Source of the DNA: Nocardia sp. NBC_01730
GTDB lineage: Bacteria > Actinomycetota > Actinomycetes > Mycobacteriales > Mycobacteriaceae
Assembly (NCBI RefSeq): GCF_035920445.1
Contig: NZ_CP109162.1
Location: 186,001 to 250,000, forward strand
DNA length: 64,000 bases
Reading direction: 5' to 3'
Shown: positions 25,782-35,451 of the stretch, piece by piece
How positions within the stretch are numbered: position 1 is the first letter of the stretch
Layout: each line of letters opens with the position of its first letter
The notes under the pieces: model-generated
Database searches by the model: none
Seen by the model: only the letters and a program-made list of their open reading frames with translations
What the model was told of the DNA's origin: nothing
Program-made: the position numbers and the translations under genes

Positions 25782-26945
25782 CTACGCGGCGCAGGGACCG
25801 GTGTCGACGGGGCGATCGGAGCGCAAGCCGTCGTGTAGGCGATCGAGCACCTCCGGCAGATTGGTGGCGAATCCGATGTTGTCGTCGTTCTCGTCGACGC
25901 CGAAGATGATCCCGAGCACGCGGCCGCGGATATCGATGAGCGGACCGCCGGAATTGCCGTGCTGGATCGAACCGTCCACGGTGTAGATCCGGCGCTCACC
26001 GAGCCTGGTGCGGTAGATGTCGCGGACCTGGCGTACGGCCGTGCTCCGCACCCGGGTCGCGGCCGCGGCGTATGGCCCACCCTTCGGGTAGCCGAGGGCG
26101 ATCGCGTCGGCGCCGGGTTCGGCGGGTTCGGGCGCGACGGTGACGGTGGGTGCGGTGAGATCGGGGACGGCCAGAACGGCGATGTCCATCGTCGGATCGA
26201 ACTGCACGACAGTCGCCGCGAGCGGCCCCGACGAGGCGTCGACAGAAACCTTGGTGGAGCCCGCCACGACGTGGGCATTGGTCAGGACCCGTTTCGGCGC
26301 TACCACGAATCCGGAACCGGATTGGCGCAACCCGCAGGTAGGTGCGAGATCACGGATGCGAAATACGCTCTCGCGCAGATCGGCGGGCGCCGGTCCGTCG
26401 AGGATGCTCGGATCGGGCGGCGCCGGCGGACGGGCGAGGCCCGCGTCGACGATGGGCGTGGTGAGCGCCGTGGACAGGCTGGTCAGCCAGAACGGCGCTA
26501 CATCGTCCAGGGTTCGCACGATCGTCGAATCACGCACGGCCGTCAGCGATCCCAATGGCGCGGCGAACAGCCACACCACCAGCGGCACCACGATCGAATG
26601 GGCGGCGATCCCGCCCACGGCGTCGGTGCGCCGGGCAGCAGGTCCGGAAATCGCCGCCCGGGCCGCGTGTCCGGCCCGGTGCCCGACGGCCGCTCCGACC
26701 GCGACCAACCCGATGAGCAGAACCAACACGAGCAGCAGCCGGACGGCACCGGGGGCGAGGTATGCGAGCGCCGTCCCCCCGATCGTGGCAGCGATGCCCG
26801 CGCCCGCTATGACACCGGCGAACCCGAGCAGCGCCGTGATCGCGCCACGGCGCCACCCGAACGACGCGGCGACCACCATGGCGACGAACACGGCGAGATC
26901 CAGCCAGTTCGGCAAGGTCAACGCCACACTCCCGTCGCTGCTCAT
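25782..26945 (-). CDS. marP: MarP-family periplasmic serine protease, 387 aa
   Basis: A membrane-anchored trypsin-like protease. The N-terminal 150 residues are a CvpA-like domain with four hydrophobic helices (LDLAVFVAMVVAASFGWRRG marks the first). The protease domain carries His225 (LTNAHVVAG), Asp254 (DPTMDIAVL) and Ser332 (HGNSGGPL). These lie about 10 residues before the M. tuberculosis MarP triad as I remember it (His235, Asp264, Ser343), so length and spacing fit. Two Cys (one in PTCGLRQSGSG, one near the C-terminus) may form a disulfide. In mycobacteria MarP protects intrabacterial pH in acid. ATG 26945 starts MSSDGS. Confidence 0.9.
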   Translation of the reverse strand: MSSDGSVALTLPNWLDLAVFVAMVVAASFGWRRGAITALLGFAGVIAGAGIAATIGGTALAYLAPGAVRLLLVLVLLIGLVAVGAAVGHRAGHAARAAISGPAARRTDAVGGIAAHSIVVPLVVWLFAAPLGSLTAVRDSTIVRTLDDVAPFWLTSLSTALTTPIVDAGLARPPAPPDPSILDGPAPADLRESVFRIRDLAPTCGLRQSGSGFVVAPKRVLTNAHVVAGSTKVSVDASSGPLAATVVQFDPTMDIAVLAVPDLTAPTVTVAPEPAEPGADAIALGYPKGGPYAAAATRVRSTAVRQVRDIYRTRLGERRIYTVDGSIQHGNSGGPLIDIRGRVLGIIFGVDENDDNIGFATNLPEVLDRLHDGLRSDRPVDTGPCAA

Positions 26946-27083
26946 CGTGAACACCGACAGCTGTTTGTCGTCGGCGACCACCGTCGCCGCTCGGCACCGG
27001 ACGGCTATGGCCCAGCTAGCGGGTGCGGCGACGGTCAAGCCGTAAATCTATCCAGCGATCGGAGCAACGGCAACCACTCGGCG

Positions 27084-27436
27084 CTAGGCCGGGATCTGGG
27101 CCAGCGCCCGCCAGGCATACGCGCGGACGTCGGCATCGGCATCTTCGATCGCGCCGCGCAGCGCCTCGTGCGCGGCGGCCAGGTCCGGGCGGGCCGCCAG
27201 CGACAGCACTACCGCTTTGCGTACGTCGAATGTGGGTCGTCCAGCGCCTCGGCCAGGATCGGCACTGCGAGGTCAGGATTCGCGCCGGCCAGCCCACGCG
27301 CCGCACCCACCCGGATCTGCCGCGCCGAGTGCCGCAGCGCGGCCGCCAGGGTGGCGATATCCGCGGGCTCGGTGCTCAGATCGATCACGCCGATTCGAAT
27401 GTGGGCATCCAGCGACCGGGTCGGGCTGATCTGCTA
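27084..27436 (-). pseudogene. HEAT-repeat protein, frameshifted and truncated
   Basis: The minus strand first reads DIATLAAALRHSARQIRVGA, then ARGLAGANPDLAVPILAEAL. One base shift later it continues FDVRKAVVLSLAARPDLA and AIEDADADVRAYAWRALAQI before its stop. These are classical HEAT/PBS-lyase repeats (paired helices with D-VR-A). The shift falls in the DDP-x-FDVR turn at about 27229. Only a short lead precedes the first repeat after an upstream TAG, so the 5' end is also lost. A sequencing error could explain the shift but not the missing N-terminus. Confidence 0.65.
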
Positions 27437-27471
27437 GGGGGAATCGTAGGTGGTGTGAACCGGTTGCGGCT

Positions 27472-28110
27472 CTAGCGGCCGGGCCGCGGTGCGATGGCCT
27501 GGGGGATGCCGAGCAGTGCCGCCTGCACCTCGTGCAGCCGGTCGATGTCGCCGCGAATGCCCGCGACGTTGTCGTTGTAGAGGAACGCCTCGCCGAGCCG
27601 GACCAGCGCATAGGCCAGCAGTGCGGGTTCGATCGGCGGAAGGTAGCCGTCCTCCCGCTCCGCGCGGGCGATCAGCGCCAGGACGGTGGTGACGATTAGC
27701 GGCTGCACCGGTCCGTCGCTCGCGGTCAGGATACGCAGACCCGACAGCGGCTCGTTCTCGAAGTAACGGCGGAACGGTTCGTTGTCGGTCATCCAGCGGT
27801 TGACCCGATACAGCACATCCAGGATGCGTCGGGCGCCGGTGGAGCGTCGGCGCGCGTCCGCGCGGGTGAGCAGCGCCTCGAATTCACCGGCGAGGACCGT
27901 GCCGAGGACGCCGTCGCGGGAGCCGAACCAACGGTAGATCGAGGCGCGGCTGAGCCCGAGTTGCCCGGCGATCGCCTGGATATCCACGCGTTCGCCGGAC
28001 AGGAATGCCTGCCGGGCGAGCTCGATGACCTGTTCTCTGGTCGCCGAGGCCGGTCGGCCAGGAGGTCGGGTGGTCGGCTGGCTGGAATCGGTCACCGGGG
28101 AATGGTACAT
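27472..28110 (-). CDS. TetR-family regulator (QsdR-like), 212 aa
   Basis: An N-terminal helix-turn-helix (about residues 22-68: ATREQVIELARQAFLSGE, then AGQLGLSRASIYRWFGSRD) carries a C-terminal ligand domain whose pattern (RRILDVLYRVNRWMTDNEPF, then ALVRLGEAFLYND) resembles the QsdR subgroup. It lies 27 bp downstream of the acyl-CoA dehydrogenase on the same strand, so the two probably form an operon in which it autoregulates acyl-CoA metabolism. The effector is unknown. The start MYHSPVTDS is the first in-frame Met; a later GTG (VTDSSQ) is possible. Confidence 0.85.
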   Translation of the reverse strand: MYHSPVTDSSQPTTRPPGRPASATREQVIELARQAFLSGERVDIQAIAGQLGLSRASIYRWFGSRDGVLGTVLAGEFEALLTRADARRRSTGARRILDVLYRVNRWMTDNEPFRRYFENEPLSGLRILTASDGPVQPLIVTTVLALIARAEREDGYLPPIEPALLAYALVRLGEAFLYNDNVAGIRGDIDRLHEVQAALLGIPQAIAPRPGR

Positions 28111-28137
28111 CTTACGAACTCTGTATCGAACCGGTGC

Positions 28138-29931
28138 TCAGAACCATTCGTTCCGCATCCGCAGGGTAGTCGTGTCCAGGCGGGCGAGCAGGTCCAGTGC
28201 CGGTGCGGTCTTGGGCAATTCGAAGCCGTAGAAGAAACGCGCCGCGTGTCGTTTCCCCTCGTAGAAGTCGCCGGAATGGTCGGCGGCGAGGAACTGCTCG
28301 AGCCAGATCCAGGCGAGCACGATGTGCCCGAACGCCTCCAGGTACACCGAACTGTTGGCCAGCGCGGCCTCGATATCGCCGGAGGCGAACAGTCCTGCGG
28401 TCACCTCGACCAGCCGCTGCCACGCCGAATCCAGCTGGGTGGCAAGCTCGGCCGCCTCGCCGCCCGCGGCACGGGCGGCTGCGATGGTGGCGCCGACCCG
28501 CCCGCCGAGTGCGAGCAGGCTCGCCCCGCCCTGCTGGGTTACCTTGCGCCCCAGTAGATCCAGGCCCTGGATGCCGTGCGTGCCCTCATGGATCGGGTTG
28601 AGCCGGTTGTCCCGGTAGTGCTGCTCGACGTTGTACTCGCGGGTGTAGCCGTAGCCGCCGAGCACCTGGATGGCGAGGCTGTTGGCCTCCAGGCACCACT
28701 GCGATGGCCAGCTCTTGGCGATCGGTGTCAGGATGTCCAGCAGGAGGGTGACCGCGCGGCGGTCCTCCTCGGTGTGCGCGGTGTGCTGTTCGTCGACCAG
28801 CCGCGCACAGTAGAGCACCAGCGCCAGCGCGCCTTCCGCGTACGCCTTCTGTGCCAAGAGCATTCGCTTCACATCCGCGTGCTCGATGATCGGCCGCTGC
28901 GCCGCCGCGGGATCGGCGGGCAGTTTGGCCCGTCCCTGCGTGCGGGTGCGCGCGTAGTCGAGCGACTCGAGGTAGCCGGTGTAGCCGAGCGCGGTGGCGA
29001 CCAGGCCGACGCCGATCCGCGCCTCGTTCATCATGTGGAACATGTAGCTCAGCCCGCCATGCGGCTCGCCGACCAGGTAGCCGATCGCGCCGGGCGCGTC
29101 GCCAGGTGTCCAGCGGCCCTCGCCGAAGTTCAGCACGGTGTTCACTGTGCCGCGGAAGCCCATCTTGTGGTTGAGCCCGGCCAGTGCGACATCGTTGCGC
29201 TCGCCGATCGCGCCATCGTCGCCGACCAGGAACCGGGGTACCACGAACAGTGAGATGCCCTTGGTGCCCGCGGGCCCGCCGGGGATCTTCGCGAGCACCA
29301 GGTGCACGATGTTCTCGCCGAGTTCGTGATCGCCGCCGGAGATCCACATCTTGGTGCCGAACAGCCGATAGGTGCCGTCGTCCTGCGGCTCGGCACGGGT
29401 GACGATGTCGGCGAGCGACGATCCCGCCTGCGGCTCCGACAGGCACATGGTGCCGAAGAACCGTCCGGCCAGCATGGGGCGGACGAACTTCTCGACATAC
29501 TCCGGACCGCCGTGGGCGACAAGCAGATTGGCGTTGGCCGCGGTGAGGAACGGGTAGCCCGCGGTGCCCGGATTGGCCGCCTGGAACCAGGCGGAGCTCG
29601 CCTGCGCGACGGTCGCGGGCAGTTGCGCGCCGCCGAGCTCGTAATCCATTGTGGCCGACGGCATCCCGGACGCGGCGAACGCGGCGATCGCCTGACCCAC
29701 CTGGGGGATGATGGTCACGCGTTCGCCGTCGAAGGTCGGCTCGTTGGTGTCGTTGAGTTTGTTGTGCGGCGCGAAGTACTTGGTGGCGAGCTGTTCGCTG
29801 AGGTCGAGCACGGCGTCGAAGGTCTCCCGCGAGTGCTCGGTGTACCGCTCGCGTTTGGTGAGCTCCTCGACGTTCAGCCACTCGTAGAGCAGAAAATCGA
29901 GATCGCGCCGGGACAGCAAGGTCGACCGCAT
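28138..29931 (-). CDS. Acyl-CoA dehydrogenase, 597 aa
   Basis: A long-form FAD acyl-CoA dehydrogenase (about 600 residues, AcdA/FadE5-like with a C-terminal Acyl-CoA_dh_C extension). Motifs are FFGTMCLSEPQAGSSLADI, TKMWISGGDHE, ARIGVGLVATALGY, and the late QVLGGYGYTREYNVEQHYRD, which holds the FAD/quaternary contacts. The catalytic base is expected in the HEGTHGIQGLDLLGR region (Glu of HEGT). I chose ATG 29931 because AAAGGA stands 9 bp upstream, whereas the ATG seven codons earlier has no ribosome site. It is followed by its presumed TetR regulator. Confidence 0.92.
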   Translation of the reverse strand: MRSTLLSRRDLDFLLYEWLNVEELTKRERYTEHSRETFDAVLDLSEQLATKYFAPHNKLNDTNEPTFDGERVTIIPQVGQAIAAFAASGMPSATMDYELGGAQLPATVAQASSAWFQAANPGTAGYPFLTAANANLLVAHGGPEYVEKFVRPMLAGRFFGTMCLSEPQAGSSLADIVTRAEPQDDGTYRLFGTKMWISGGDHELGENIVHLVLAKIPGGPAGTKGISLFVVPRFLVGDDGAIGERNDVALAGLNHKMGFRGTVNTVLNFGEGRWTPGDAPGAIGYLVGEPHGGLSYMFHMMNEARIGVGLVATALGYTGYLESLDYARTRTQGRAKLPADPAAAQRPIIEHADVKRMLLAQKAYAEGALALVLYCARLVDEQHTAHTEEDRRAVTLLLDILTPIAKSWPSQWCLEANSLAIQVLGGYGYTREYNVEQHYRDNRLNPIHEGTHGIQGLDLLGRKVTQQGGASLLALGGRVGATIAAARAAGGEAAELATQLDSAWQRLVEVTAGLFASGDIEAALANSSVYLEAFGHIVLAWIWLEQFLAADHSGDFYEGKRHAARFFYGFELPKTAPALDLLARLDTTTLRMRNEWF

Positions 29932-30004
29932 CAGCCCGTCCTTTCGAGACATCTTCGACTCACTGTATCTTAGGAGTGGCGCGACCGGATCACCGACCAT
30001 GACG

Positions 30005-32809
30005 TCACCCCATGAGATCCAGCAGGCCGCGGTCCCGTGCGGTCGCGGCGGCTTCGGTGCGGGTGGCGGCTCCCAGCTTTGCGAGGATGCGCGAGACATG
30101 CACGCCCGCGGTGTTGCCGCTGATGAACAGCTCGGCCGCGATCTGACGATTGCTCAGTCCTTTGGCGACCAGTCGTAGCACGTCCTGTTCCCGGGGGGGC
30201 AGGCCGGAGGTGCTCGGCGCCGTCGACTGGGCGGGGGGACCGGCGGGTTCGTCGAGGGTGATCCCGGCTCGGTCGGCCAGCTGCCTGGCGTGTTCGGCAA
30301 GCGGGTTCGCCGCCAGGTTCTCTGCAGGCTCGAGGACGGCCCGCAGTGCTTCCCCAGCCACCGCGCGATTGCCGTCGGCCAGTTCGGCCTCGGCCGATCC
30401 GAGCAGGCTGCGCGCCAGCTCGTGCGGTTGCCGGAGGGCTCGCCAGGCGGACACCGCCACCGCCCAGTCGGCCGGACGCCCGCTGCGGGCGGCCCGGAAC
30501 ACCGCCCGGTGGGCGGTGTCGACGGCTGTGGTCACCGGCAGCGCTGCCGCGACGGCGTCGAGATCCGCCGCCATGCCTTCGGTTCGGGCCACCGCCGTGA
30601 CCAGGGCCCACGCCTCGTGCGGATGTGCCGCCATGACCTTCGCGGGGATGTCGATGGCGCGTTGCGGTCGGCCCGCCACGTGCGCGATCTCGAATTTCAT
30701 GGTGCGCAGCTGGATCTGGTATTGCATGGTCCAGTGGCTGTCGCCCAGCAACGGCTCCGCGGTTTTCACGCTGGCCGCCGCCGCGTTCGCATCACCGCGC
30801 GCCAGCACGATTCTCGCGTGACACAGCAGCAGTGCGGCGGTGCTCAGCGGTGGCAGCTGCTCGGTCAGCGACTCGTCGACGAGGTCGAGCGCCTCGTTCC
30901 AGCGGCCGAGGTTTGTCAGCGCCTGCGCCCATTTGACCAGCAGGATCGGACCGGCCTCGATGAAGCGGAAGGTCTCGTGCGCAGCCCGGAGCCCCTGCTG
31001 GATCACCTCGATGGCCGTGTCGTTGTCGCCGGCCGCGACCAGCACCGCCGATTCCCACAGCGCCACCGTCAGCAGCGTCCGCGGATCGGCTGCGGCCTTC
31101 GCGGCGGCGTGCGCCTTCGCGAAATGCGCCATCGCTACCTCGGATCGGTTCACGGTAGCCAACCCGAGATACGCGTGTGCCCGCGCGGCCAGTGACCTGG
31201 CGCCGAGCTGTTCAGCCACCTCTACGGCGGCGCGCGCGTCGCGTTCGGCCCCGGCCGTGTCCCCGCCGAAGACGTGCGCCGCGGCGAGCTCGGCGAGCAC
31301 CTCGCCACGCAGCACGGTCGGCCGATCCGTGGGCAGCAACGCCAGCGCCGCGAGCAGATCGTGCTCGCCGCCGCTATGGGTCTGGTTGCGCAGTCCGGCC
31401 CGGTAATGGTGCAGCCGAGCGGCTCGCTTCGGTTCTCGCGCGACGTCGACCGCGGCGAGCGCCTCGTCGGCGGCCGCGATGCCGCGCTCGACGACGCCGC
31501 CGTCATAGCACGCCGCCACGAGGTGTTCCAGCACGCCGAGTCGATCCGTCGCCGCTTCCGGCGCTCGGTCCGACAGCTCGAGTACCCGATCTAGGTAACG
31601 TACCCGATCACCATGCGCACCAGCACTTTCCGCGTCCGATGCGGCGCGCAGGCAGGCTGCCATGGCAAGGGGTAGATCGCCTGCCGCGTAGGCGTGATAG
31701 GCGAGCTCGCCCGACGGGCACTCGTCCGGACTGCTCTCCCCGGCGGCGGCCAGAATCTGGGAAAGACTGGTGTGCAAGCGCTTTCGTTCGATCGGTAGTA
31801 GATCGTCGTAGACAGCATCACGGATGAGGATGTGGCGGAACTCGTATCCGGTGTCGGTGGCGACGAGCAGCTGTTGGTCGACCAACTGGCGCAGTGCCGT
31901 GCTGAGCGCGTCCTCGGTGAGATCGGTGGCGGACGCCAGCAGCGCGTGGCGGACCGGCGATCCGGCCACCGCGGCCAGGCGCAGCACCGACCTGGCTTCG
32001 GCGGGCAGGCCGGACTGGTAGCTGAGCAGCAGCTCCGACAGGTCGGCGGGCGTGTCCTCGGGCGCTGGGCTCAGCGCCTCGACGAACAGCGGAATTCCCC
32101 TGCTGCGCTCGAAGACTCGCGCGACCACCCCGGGCTCCGGCTCCCGGCCGAGCAACGCGGCGAGCTGCCTTCCCACCTCATGCTTGGTCAGCGGTGCCGG
32201 AGTCAGCAGGAGGACGCCGGGGTCGCGGCGCAGCCCCGTGACGAGCCTGCGCAGCGGCGCGGAATCGGCGGGCCGATAGGTGCCGACCAGCAGCAGGTCA
32301 CGTTGCGCGAGGTTGGCCACCAGGAACGCGAGCAGTTCGCGGCTGGCATCGTCGGCCCAGTGTAGATCCTCCAGCACCACCACCACAGGTCTGGTCAGCG
32401 CAAGTTGTTCGAGCACCGTCAGGATCTCGCCGAACAGCTGAATGCGATCGGTGTCCGGCTCCGCCGGGCCGGAGTGCGCGGCCTGCTCCGGGAGCCAGCG
32501 CGACAATGCGGGCCTGACGACAGGCAGTAGCGTCGCGAGCCCGTCGACGCCCAGCTCCCGGACCAGCGTGCGGAGCACCGCGAGAAAGGGCGCGAACGGC
32601 ACGCGGCCACCCGACTCCGGACACCGCCCGGCCAACACCGCGGCGTTCGCGCCGAGCCGAGTGGTGAACTCCGCTACCAGCCGGGACTTCCCGAGCCCTG
32701 CCTCACCGCCGACCAGCACGGTGTGCACCACCGGGTCCCGGTAGGCGTCCTGCAACGCCGCCACCTCGCCTGCCCGTCCGACGAAGGCATTGCACACAGG
32801 AAGGCTCAC
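30005..32809 (-). CDS. LuxR-family AAA (LAL-type) regulator, 934 aa
   Basis: A large ATP-dependent regulator. The N-terminal AAA domain has Walker A GGEAGLGKSRL (about residue 33) and Walker B VVVVLEDLHWADD (about 150). A long helical TPR-like middle follows (roughly 400-850). The C-terminus carries a LuxR helix-turn-helix, LPPREQDVLRLVAKGLSNRQ and HVSRILAKLG (about 868-925). GTG 32809 places the AAA start correctly, though a GTG directly upstream is equally possible. It is divergent from the epoxide hydrolase gene and may control it. The family responds to small inducers. Confidence 0.88.
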   Translation of the reverse strand: MSLPVCNAFVGRAGEVAALQDAYRDPVVHTVLVGGEAGLGKSRLVAEFTTRLGANAAVLAGRCPESGGRVPFAPFLAVLRTLVRELGVDGLATLLPVVRPALSRWLPEQAAHSGPAEPDTDRIQLFGEILTVLEQLALTRPVVVVLEDLHWADDASRELLAFLVANLAQRDLLLVGTYRPADSAPLRRLVTGLRRDPGVLLLTPAPLTKHEVGRQLAALLGREPEPGVVARVFERSRGIPLFVEALSPAPEDTPADLSELLLSYQSGLPAEARSVLRLAAVAGSPVRHALLASATDLTEDALSTALRQLVDQQLLVATDTGYEFRHILIRDAVYDDLLPIERKRLHTSLSQILAAAGESSPDECPSGELAYHAYAAGDLPLAMAACLRAASDAESAGAHGDRVRYLDRVLELSDRAPEAATDRLGVLEHLVAACYDGGVVERGIAAADEALAAVDVAREPKRAARLHHYRAGLRNQTHSGGEHDLLAALALLPTDRPTVLRGEVLAELAAAHVFGGDTAGAERDARAAVEVAEQLGARSLAARAHAYLGLATVNRSEVAMAHFAKAHAAAKAAADPRTLLTVALWESAVLVAAGDNDTAIEVIQQGLRAAHETFRFIEAGPILLVKWAQALTNLGRWNEALDLVDESLTEQLPPLSTAALLLCHARIVLARGDANAAAASVKTAEPLLGDSHWTMQYQIQLRTMKFEIAHVAGRPQRAIDIPAKVMAAHPHEAWALVTAVARTEGMAADLDAVAAALPVTTAVDTAHRAVFRAARSGRPADWAVAVSAWRALRQPHELARSLLGSAEAELADGNRAVAGEALRAVLEPAENLAANPLAEHARQLADRAGITLDEPAGPPAQSTAPSTSGLPPREQDVLRLVAKGLSNRQIAAELFISGNTAGVHVSRILAKLGAATRTEAAATARDRGLLDLMG

Positions 32810-32932
32810 CACTCCGCGATCATGCCCGGACGACGCCGTGCGTGCCAAGCCCGCGGATAAAGAGGTCTCAGGGCGCGAAATAACGAATTCTCGTGATTCG
32901 GCCACCCCCTCGTTACCCGAAGTATCAATGGC

Positions 32933-34099
32933 ATGACGAACAACGCGAACGACATCCGTCCCTTCCGCATCGAGGTCCCGCAATCCGACCTCGACGACCT
33001 GCGCGAGCGCTTGGCCCGCACCCGCTGGATCGACAACCTGCCCGGCACAGGCTGGGAGCGCGGCGTACCGATCGCGTACCTGAAGGAGCTGGCCGGCTAC
33101 TGGGCCGAGAAGTTCGACTGGCGCGCCACCGAGGCGGAGCTGAACAAGTACCCGCAGTTCACCACCACCATCGACAGCCAAATCGTGCACTTTCTGCACC
33201 TCCGCTCGACTCAGGAGAACGCCACCCCGCTGCTGCTCCTGCATGGCTGGCCGAGCTCGGTTGTCGACTTCCTCGATGTGACCGGCCCGCTGACCGACCC
33301 CGCGGCGCACGGCGCCGCCAACGCCCCGGCATTCCACCTGGTCATCCCGTCGCTTCCTGGTCACGGCTTCTCCGGTCCGATCACCGAGGCGGGTTGGAAC
33401 GACGGCCGATTCGCGGCCGCACTGGCCGAGCTGATGGCACGCCTTGGCTACGACCGCTACGGCGTGCAGGGCGGTGACCACGGCGCCTTCATCGCACCAG
33501 CGCTCGGACGGGCCGACGCCGACCACGTACTCGGCGTACATGTCAACGCGCTGGTGACGTTCCCGACCGGTGACCCCGCCGACTTGGCCGCGCTCACCGA
33601 CGCGGAACAGGCGCGGCTCGCCGCGATGAAGCACTTCCAGAACGACGGCTCGGCCTACATGAATCTGAAGGGCTCGCGGCCGACCACCATCGCGCAGCTG
33701 CTCGCGGACTCCCCGGCCGGTCAGCTCGGCTGGATCGTGGAGAAGTACAAGGAGTGGACCGACCAATCCCGCGAGTTGCCCGAACAGGCTGTCGACAAGG
33801 ACCGGCTGCTGGCCACCGTGAGCATCTACTGGTTCACCGACACCGCGCGCAGCGTCGCGAACTTCTACTACGAGCGCTTCCACGACGCGAGCATGTTCGC
33901 GCCGAAGCCGAAGGGCACGGTACCGACCGGTGTCGCGGTGTTCAAGGACGGCGATTACGCCATCCGCCGCTTCGCCGAGAAGGCGCACACCATCACGCAC
34001 TGGTCGGAGTTCTACTCCGGTGGCCACTTCCCGGCGCTGGAGGTGCCGGAGCTGCTCGTCGGCGACATCCGCGAGTTCTTCGGTACGCTCGGCGACTGA
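32933..34099 (+). CDS. Epoxide hydrolase (alpha/beta fold), 388 aa
   Basis: A microsomal-type epoxide hydrolase, cytoplasmic here. Residues about 8-110 are the EHN domain ([37 protein letters not shown]). The alpha/beta core has the oxyanion motif HGWPSS, the nucleophile Asp182 in GGDHGAF and the catalytic His365 in GGHFPALE. A lid carrying the two tyrosines lies between ([18 protein letters not shown]). It hydrolyses an epoxide to a diol. It is followed 11 bp later by a strong hairpin and divergent from the LuxR-AAA regulator. Confidence 0.93.
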   Translation: MTNNANDIRPFRIEVPQSDLDDLRERLARTRWIDNLPGTGWERGVPIAYLKELAGYWAEKFDWRATEAELNKYPQFTTTIDSQIVHFLHLRSTQENATPLLLLHGWPSSVVDFLDVTGPLTDPAAHGAANAPAFHLVIPSLPGHGFSGPITEAGWNDGRFAAALAELMARLGYDRYGVQGGDHGAFIAPALGRADADHVLGVHVNALVTFPTGDPADLAALTDAEQARLAAMKHFQNDGSAYMNLKGSRPTTIAQLLADSPAGQLGWIVEKYKEWTDQSRELPEQAVDKDRLLATVSIYWFTDTARSVANFYYERFHDASMFAPKPKGTVPTGVAVFKDGDYAIRRFAEKAHTITHWSEFYSGGHFPALEVPELLVGDIREFFGTLGD

Positions 34100-34109
34100 C
34101 CCGGTGAAC

Positions 34110-34143
34110 CGAAGGGCAGACGTCGGTCACCGCCTGCCCTTCG
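34110..34143 (+). terminator. Terminator of the epoxide hydrolase gene
   Basis: CGAAGGGCAG (34110-34119) and CTGCCCTTCG (34134-34143) form a perfect 10-bp stem with a 14-nt loop, starting 11 bp after the stop codon. Confidence 0.8.
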
Positions 34144-34432
34144 CCGTGCGGCATCTGTGCTGGGCGGCAATGGTGCCTGCAGACATCTGGTCGAGACTCC
34201 GCCGTCGAGTAGTTCAGCGAGCGTAGTGATATGGCGGCGATACGTCACCGTTCGGCCACCATTTGCCTGCCGTCACAAACTCGGACAAGCGGCGGACATC
34301 CGATTGGTAGCGGTTGTCTGCTCCGGTGGATTGCAAGACCGAGAACACAGGTTGGAGATCGCTGCCCGAGCATCGTTGATCGTTTTCGAAAAGGGGTCGC
34401 TGTGTTGCGGTGCTCTCGGCCAGACTGCACCG

Positions 34433-35146
34433 GTGGATACGCGTCGGCCCTGTGCGTGCTGCGGTCATCTCGTCTTCGACGTCGAGGACGGATGGCCTGG
34501 CTCTTATGCCATCTGCCCTGTCTGCTTCTGGGAAGACGACCTGCTGCAGCTCCGGTGGCCCTTCATGCCCGGTGGCGCCAATCAAGTCTCACTCGTCGAG
34601 GCTCAGCAGAACTTCCAGGCGTTCGGTGCCTGTGATCAGCGCGGCAGACGGTTCGCACGGCCGCCGACAGATGACGAGCCTCTCGACCGTGGCTGGCGCC
34701 CGATCGACCCGGCCGCGGACTCGTTCGAGGACTGGACGGGCGAAGCGCATCGCCCCTGGCCCGACGACCGATCGGTCTTGTGCTGGTGGCTCCCGTCCTT
34801 CTGGGGATGCCCTGAGGAGCCGGAACAAGATGTGCCTCGACAAGTGGCGATCGACGTCGGGTCGGTCCATAGTGAGCGCGACCTACACGCCGTCCTGATG
34901 CGAACCCTCGGATTTCCTTCGTTCTACGGCATGAACTGGAACGCGTTCTGGGATGCGATCACTGGCCTGATCCCGATGCCCGCTGAACTGTGCTTCACAC
35001 ACTGGGCCGAGCTGGAGCGTCGAGCGCCGAAAGCGGCATCCGCGCTCCGCCGCCAACTCGACAGGTACCAGCGGACGTGCGAGGGCTTCAACGTCGTCTA
35101 TGACCAGTTCAGCAGCCAGGATGTGACAGATACCCGAAACCCGTGA
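34433..35146 (+). CDS. CPCC-zinc-ribbon / barstar-like fusion, 237 aa
   Basis: The N-terminal part has the CPCC-type pattern CACCGHLVFDVEDGWPGSYA and ICPVCFWEDD, a Cys-rich (zinc-binding) module with Cys-x2-Cys pairs. The C-terminal part (from about residue 145) reads like barstar: VAIDVGSVHSERDLHAVLMR, FPSFYGMNWNAFWDAITGL. Barstar-family proteins inhibit secreted RNases, and CPCC modules are common in immunity proteins. No barnase-like toxin gene is adjacent, so it looks like an orphan immunity protein. GTG 34433 is my start guess, with no clear ribosome site; the frame is open upstream. Confidence 0.7.
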   Translation: MDTRRPCACCGHLVFDVEDGWPGSYAICPVCFWEDDLLQLRWPFMPGGANQVSLVEAQQNFQAFGACDQRGRRFARPPTDDEPLDRGWRPIDPAADSFEDWTGEAHRPWPDDRSVLCWWLPSFWGCPEEPEQDVPRQVAIDVGSVHSERDLHAVLMRTLGFPSFYGMNWNAFWDAITGLIPMPAELCFTHWAELERRAPKAASALRRQLDRYQRTCEGFNVVYDQFSSQDVTDTRNP

Positions 35147-35451
35147 ACCTGTCGTCGGAGACGACCACTATCTCGCCGAGCTATTTACCACTGGGCTCAG
35201 TTCGCACAACCTCGAACTTCCCAGCTGTGTCGCCATGTCGAGACCGGCAACGCCAGCATGGCATCCAGAATCGCGAAACCCTCGACCAGCTCACCGTAGA
35301 CCGGTTCGCCAGCGATAGGCTCACCACTCGGCGCGTGATCGCCGAGTCCGGGCACGGCTGGGGCCGGCTGGAGCACACGTCTCCACCGGCCCCACAAACC
35401 GAGCCTCGGTCCCGGCTCCAATCGACGGCAACGATGTCCGTCGGGTTCCGC
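35147..35451. other. About 300 bp, possible fossil on the minus strand
   Basis: No intact gene. One minus frame contains FAILDAMLALPVSTWRHSWE before a stop, recalling the PVSTW motif near peptidase S74/tail-fibre chaperone domains. This is a faint resemblance only. Confidence 0.25.

Noticed and set aside
32810..34027. Minus-strand extension that would make the LuxR-AAA protein 1340 aa
   Set aside because: The extra 400 residues are antisense to the epoxide hydrolase gene and contain no domain; the AAA motif sets the start near 32809.
35197..35421. Possible peptidase S74/tail-fibre scrap (LALPVSTWRHSWE)
   Set aside because: A single short motif without the following RHxGPMAQDF block; could be chance.
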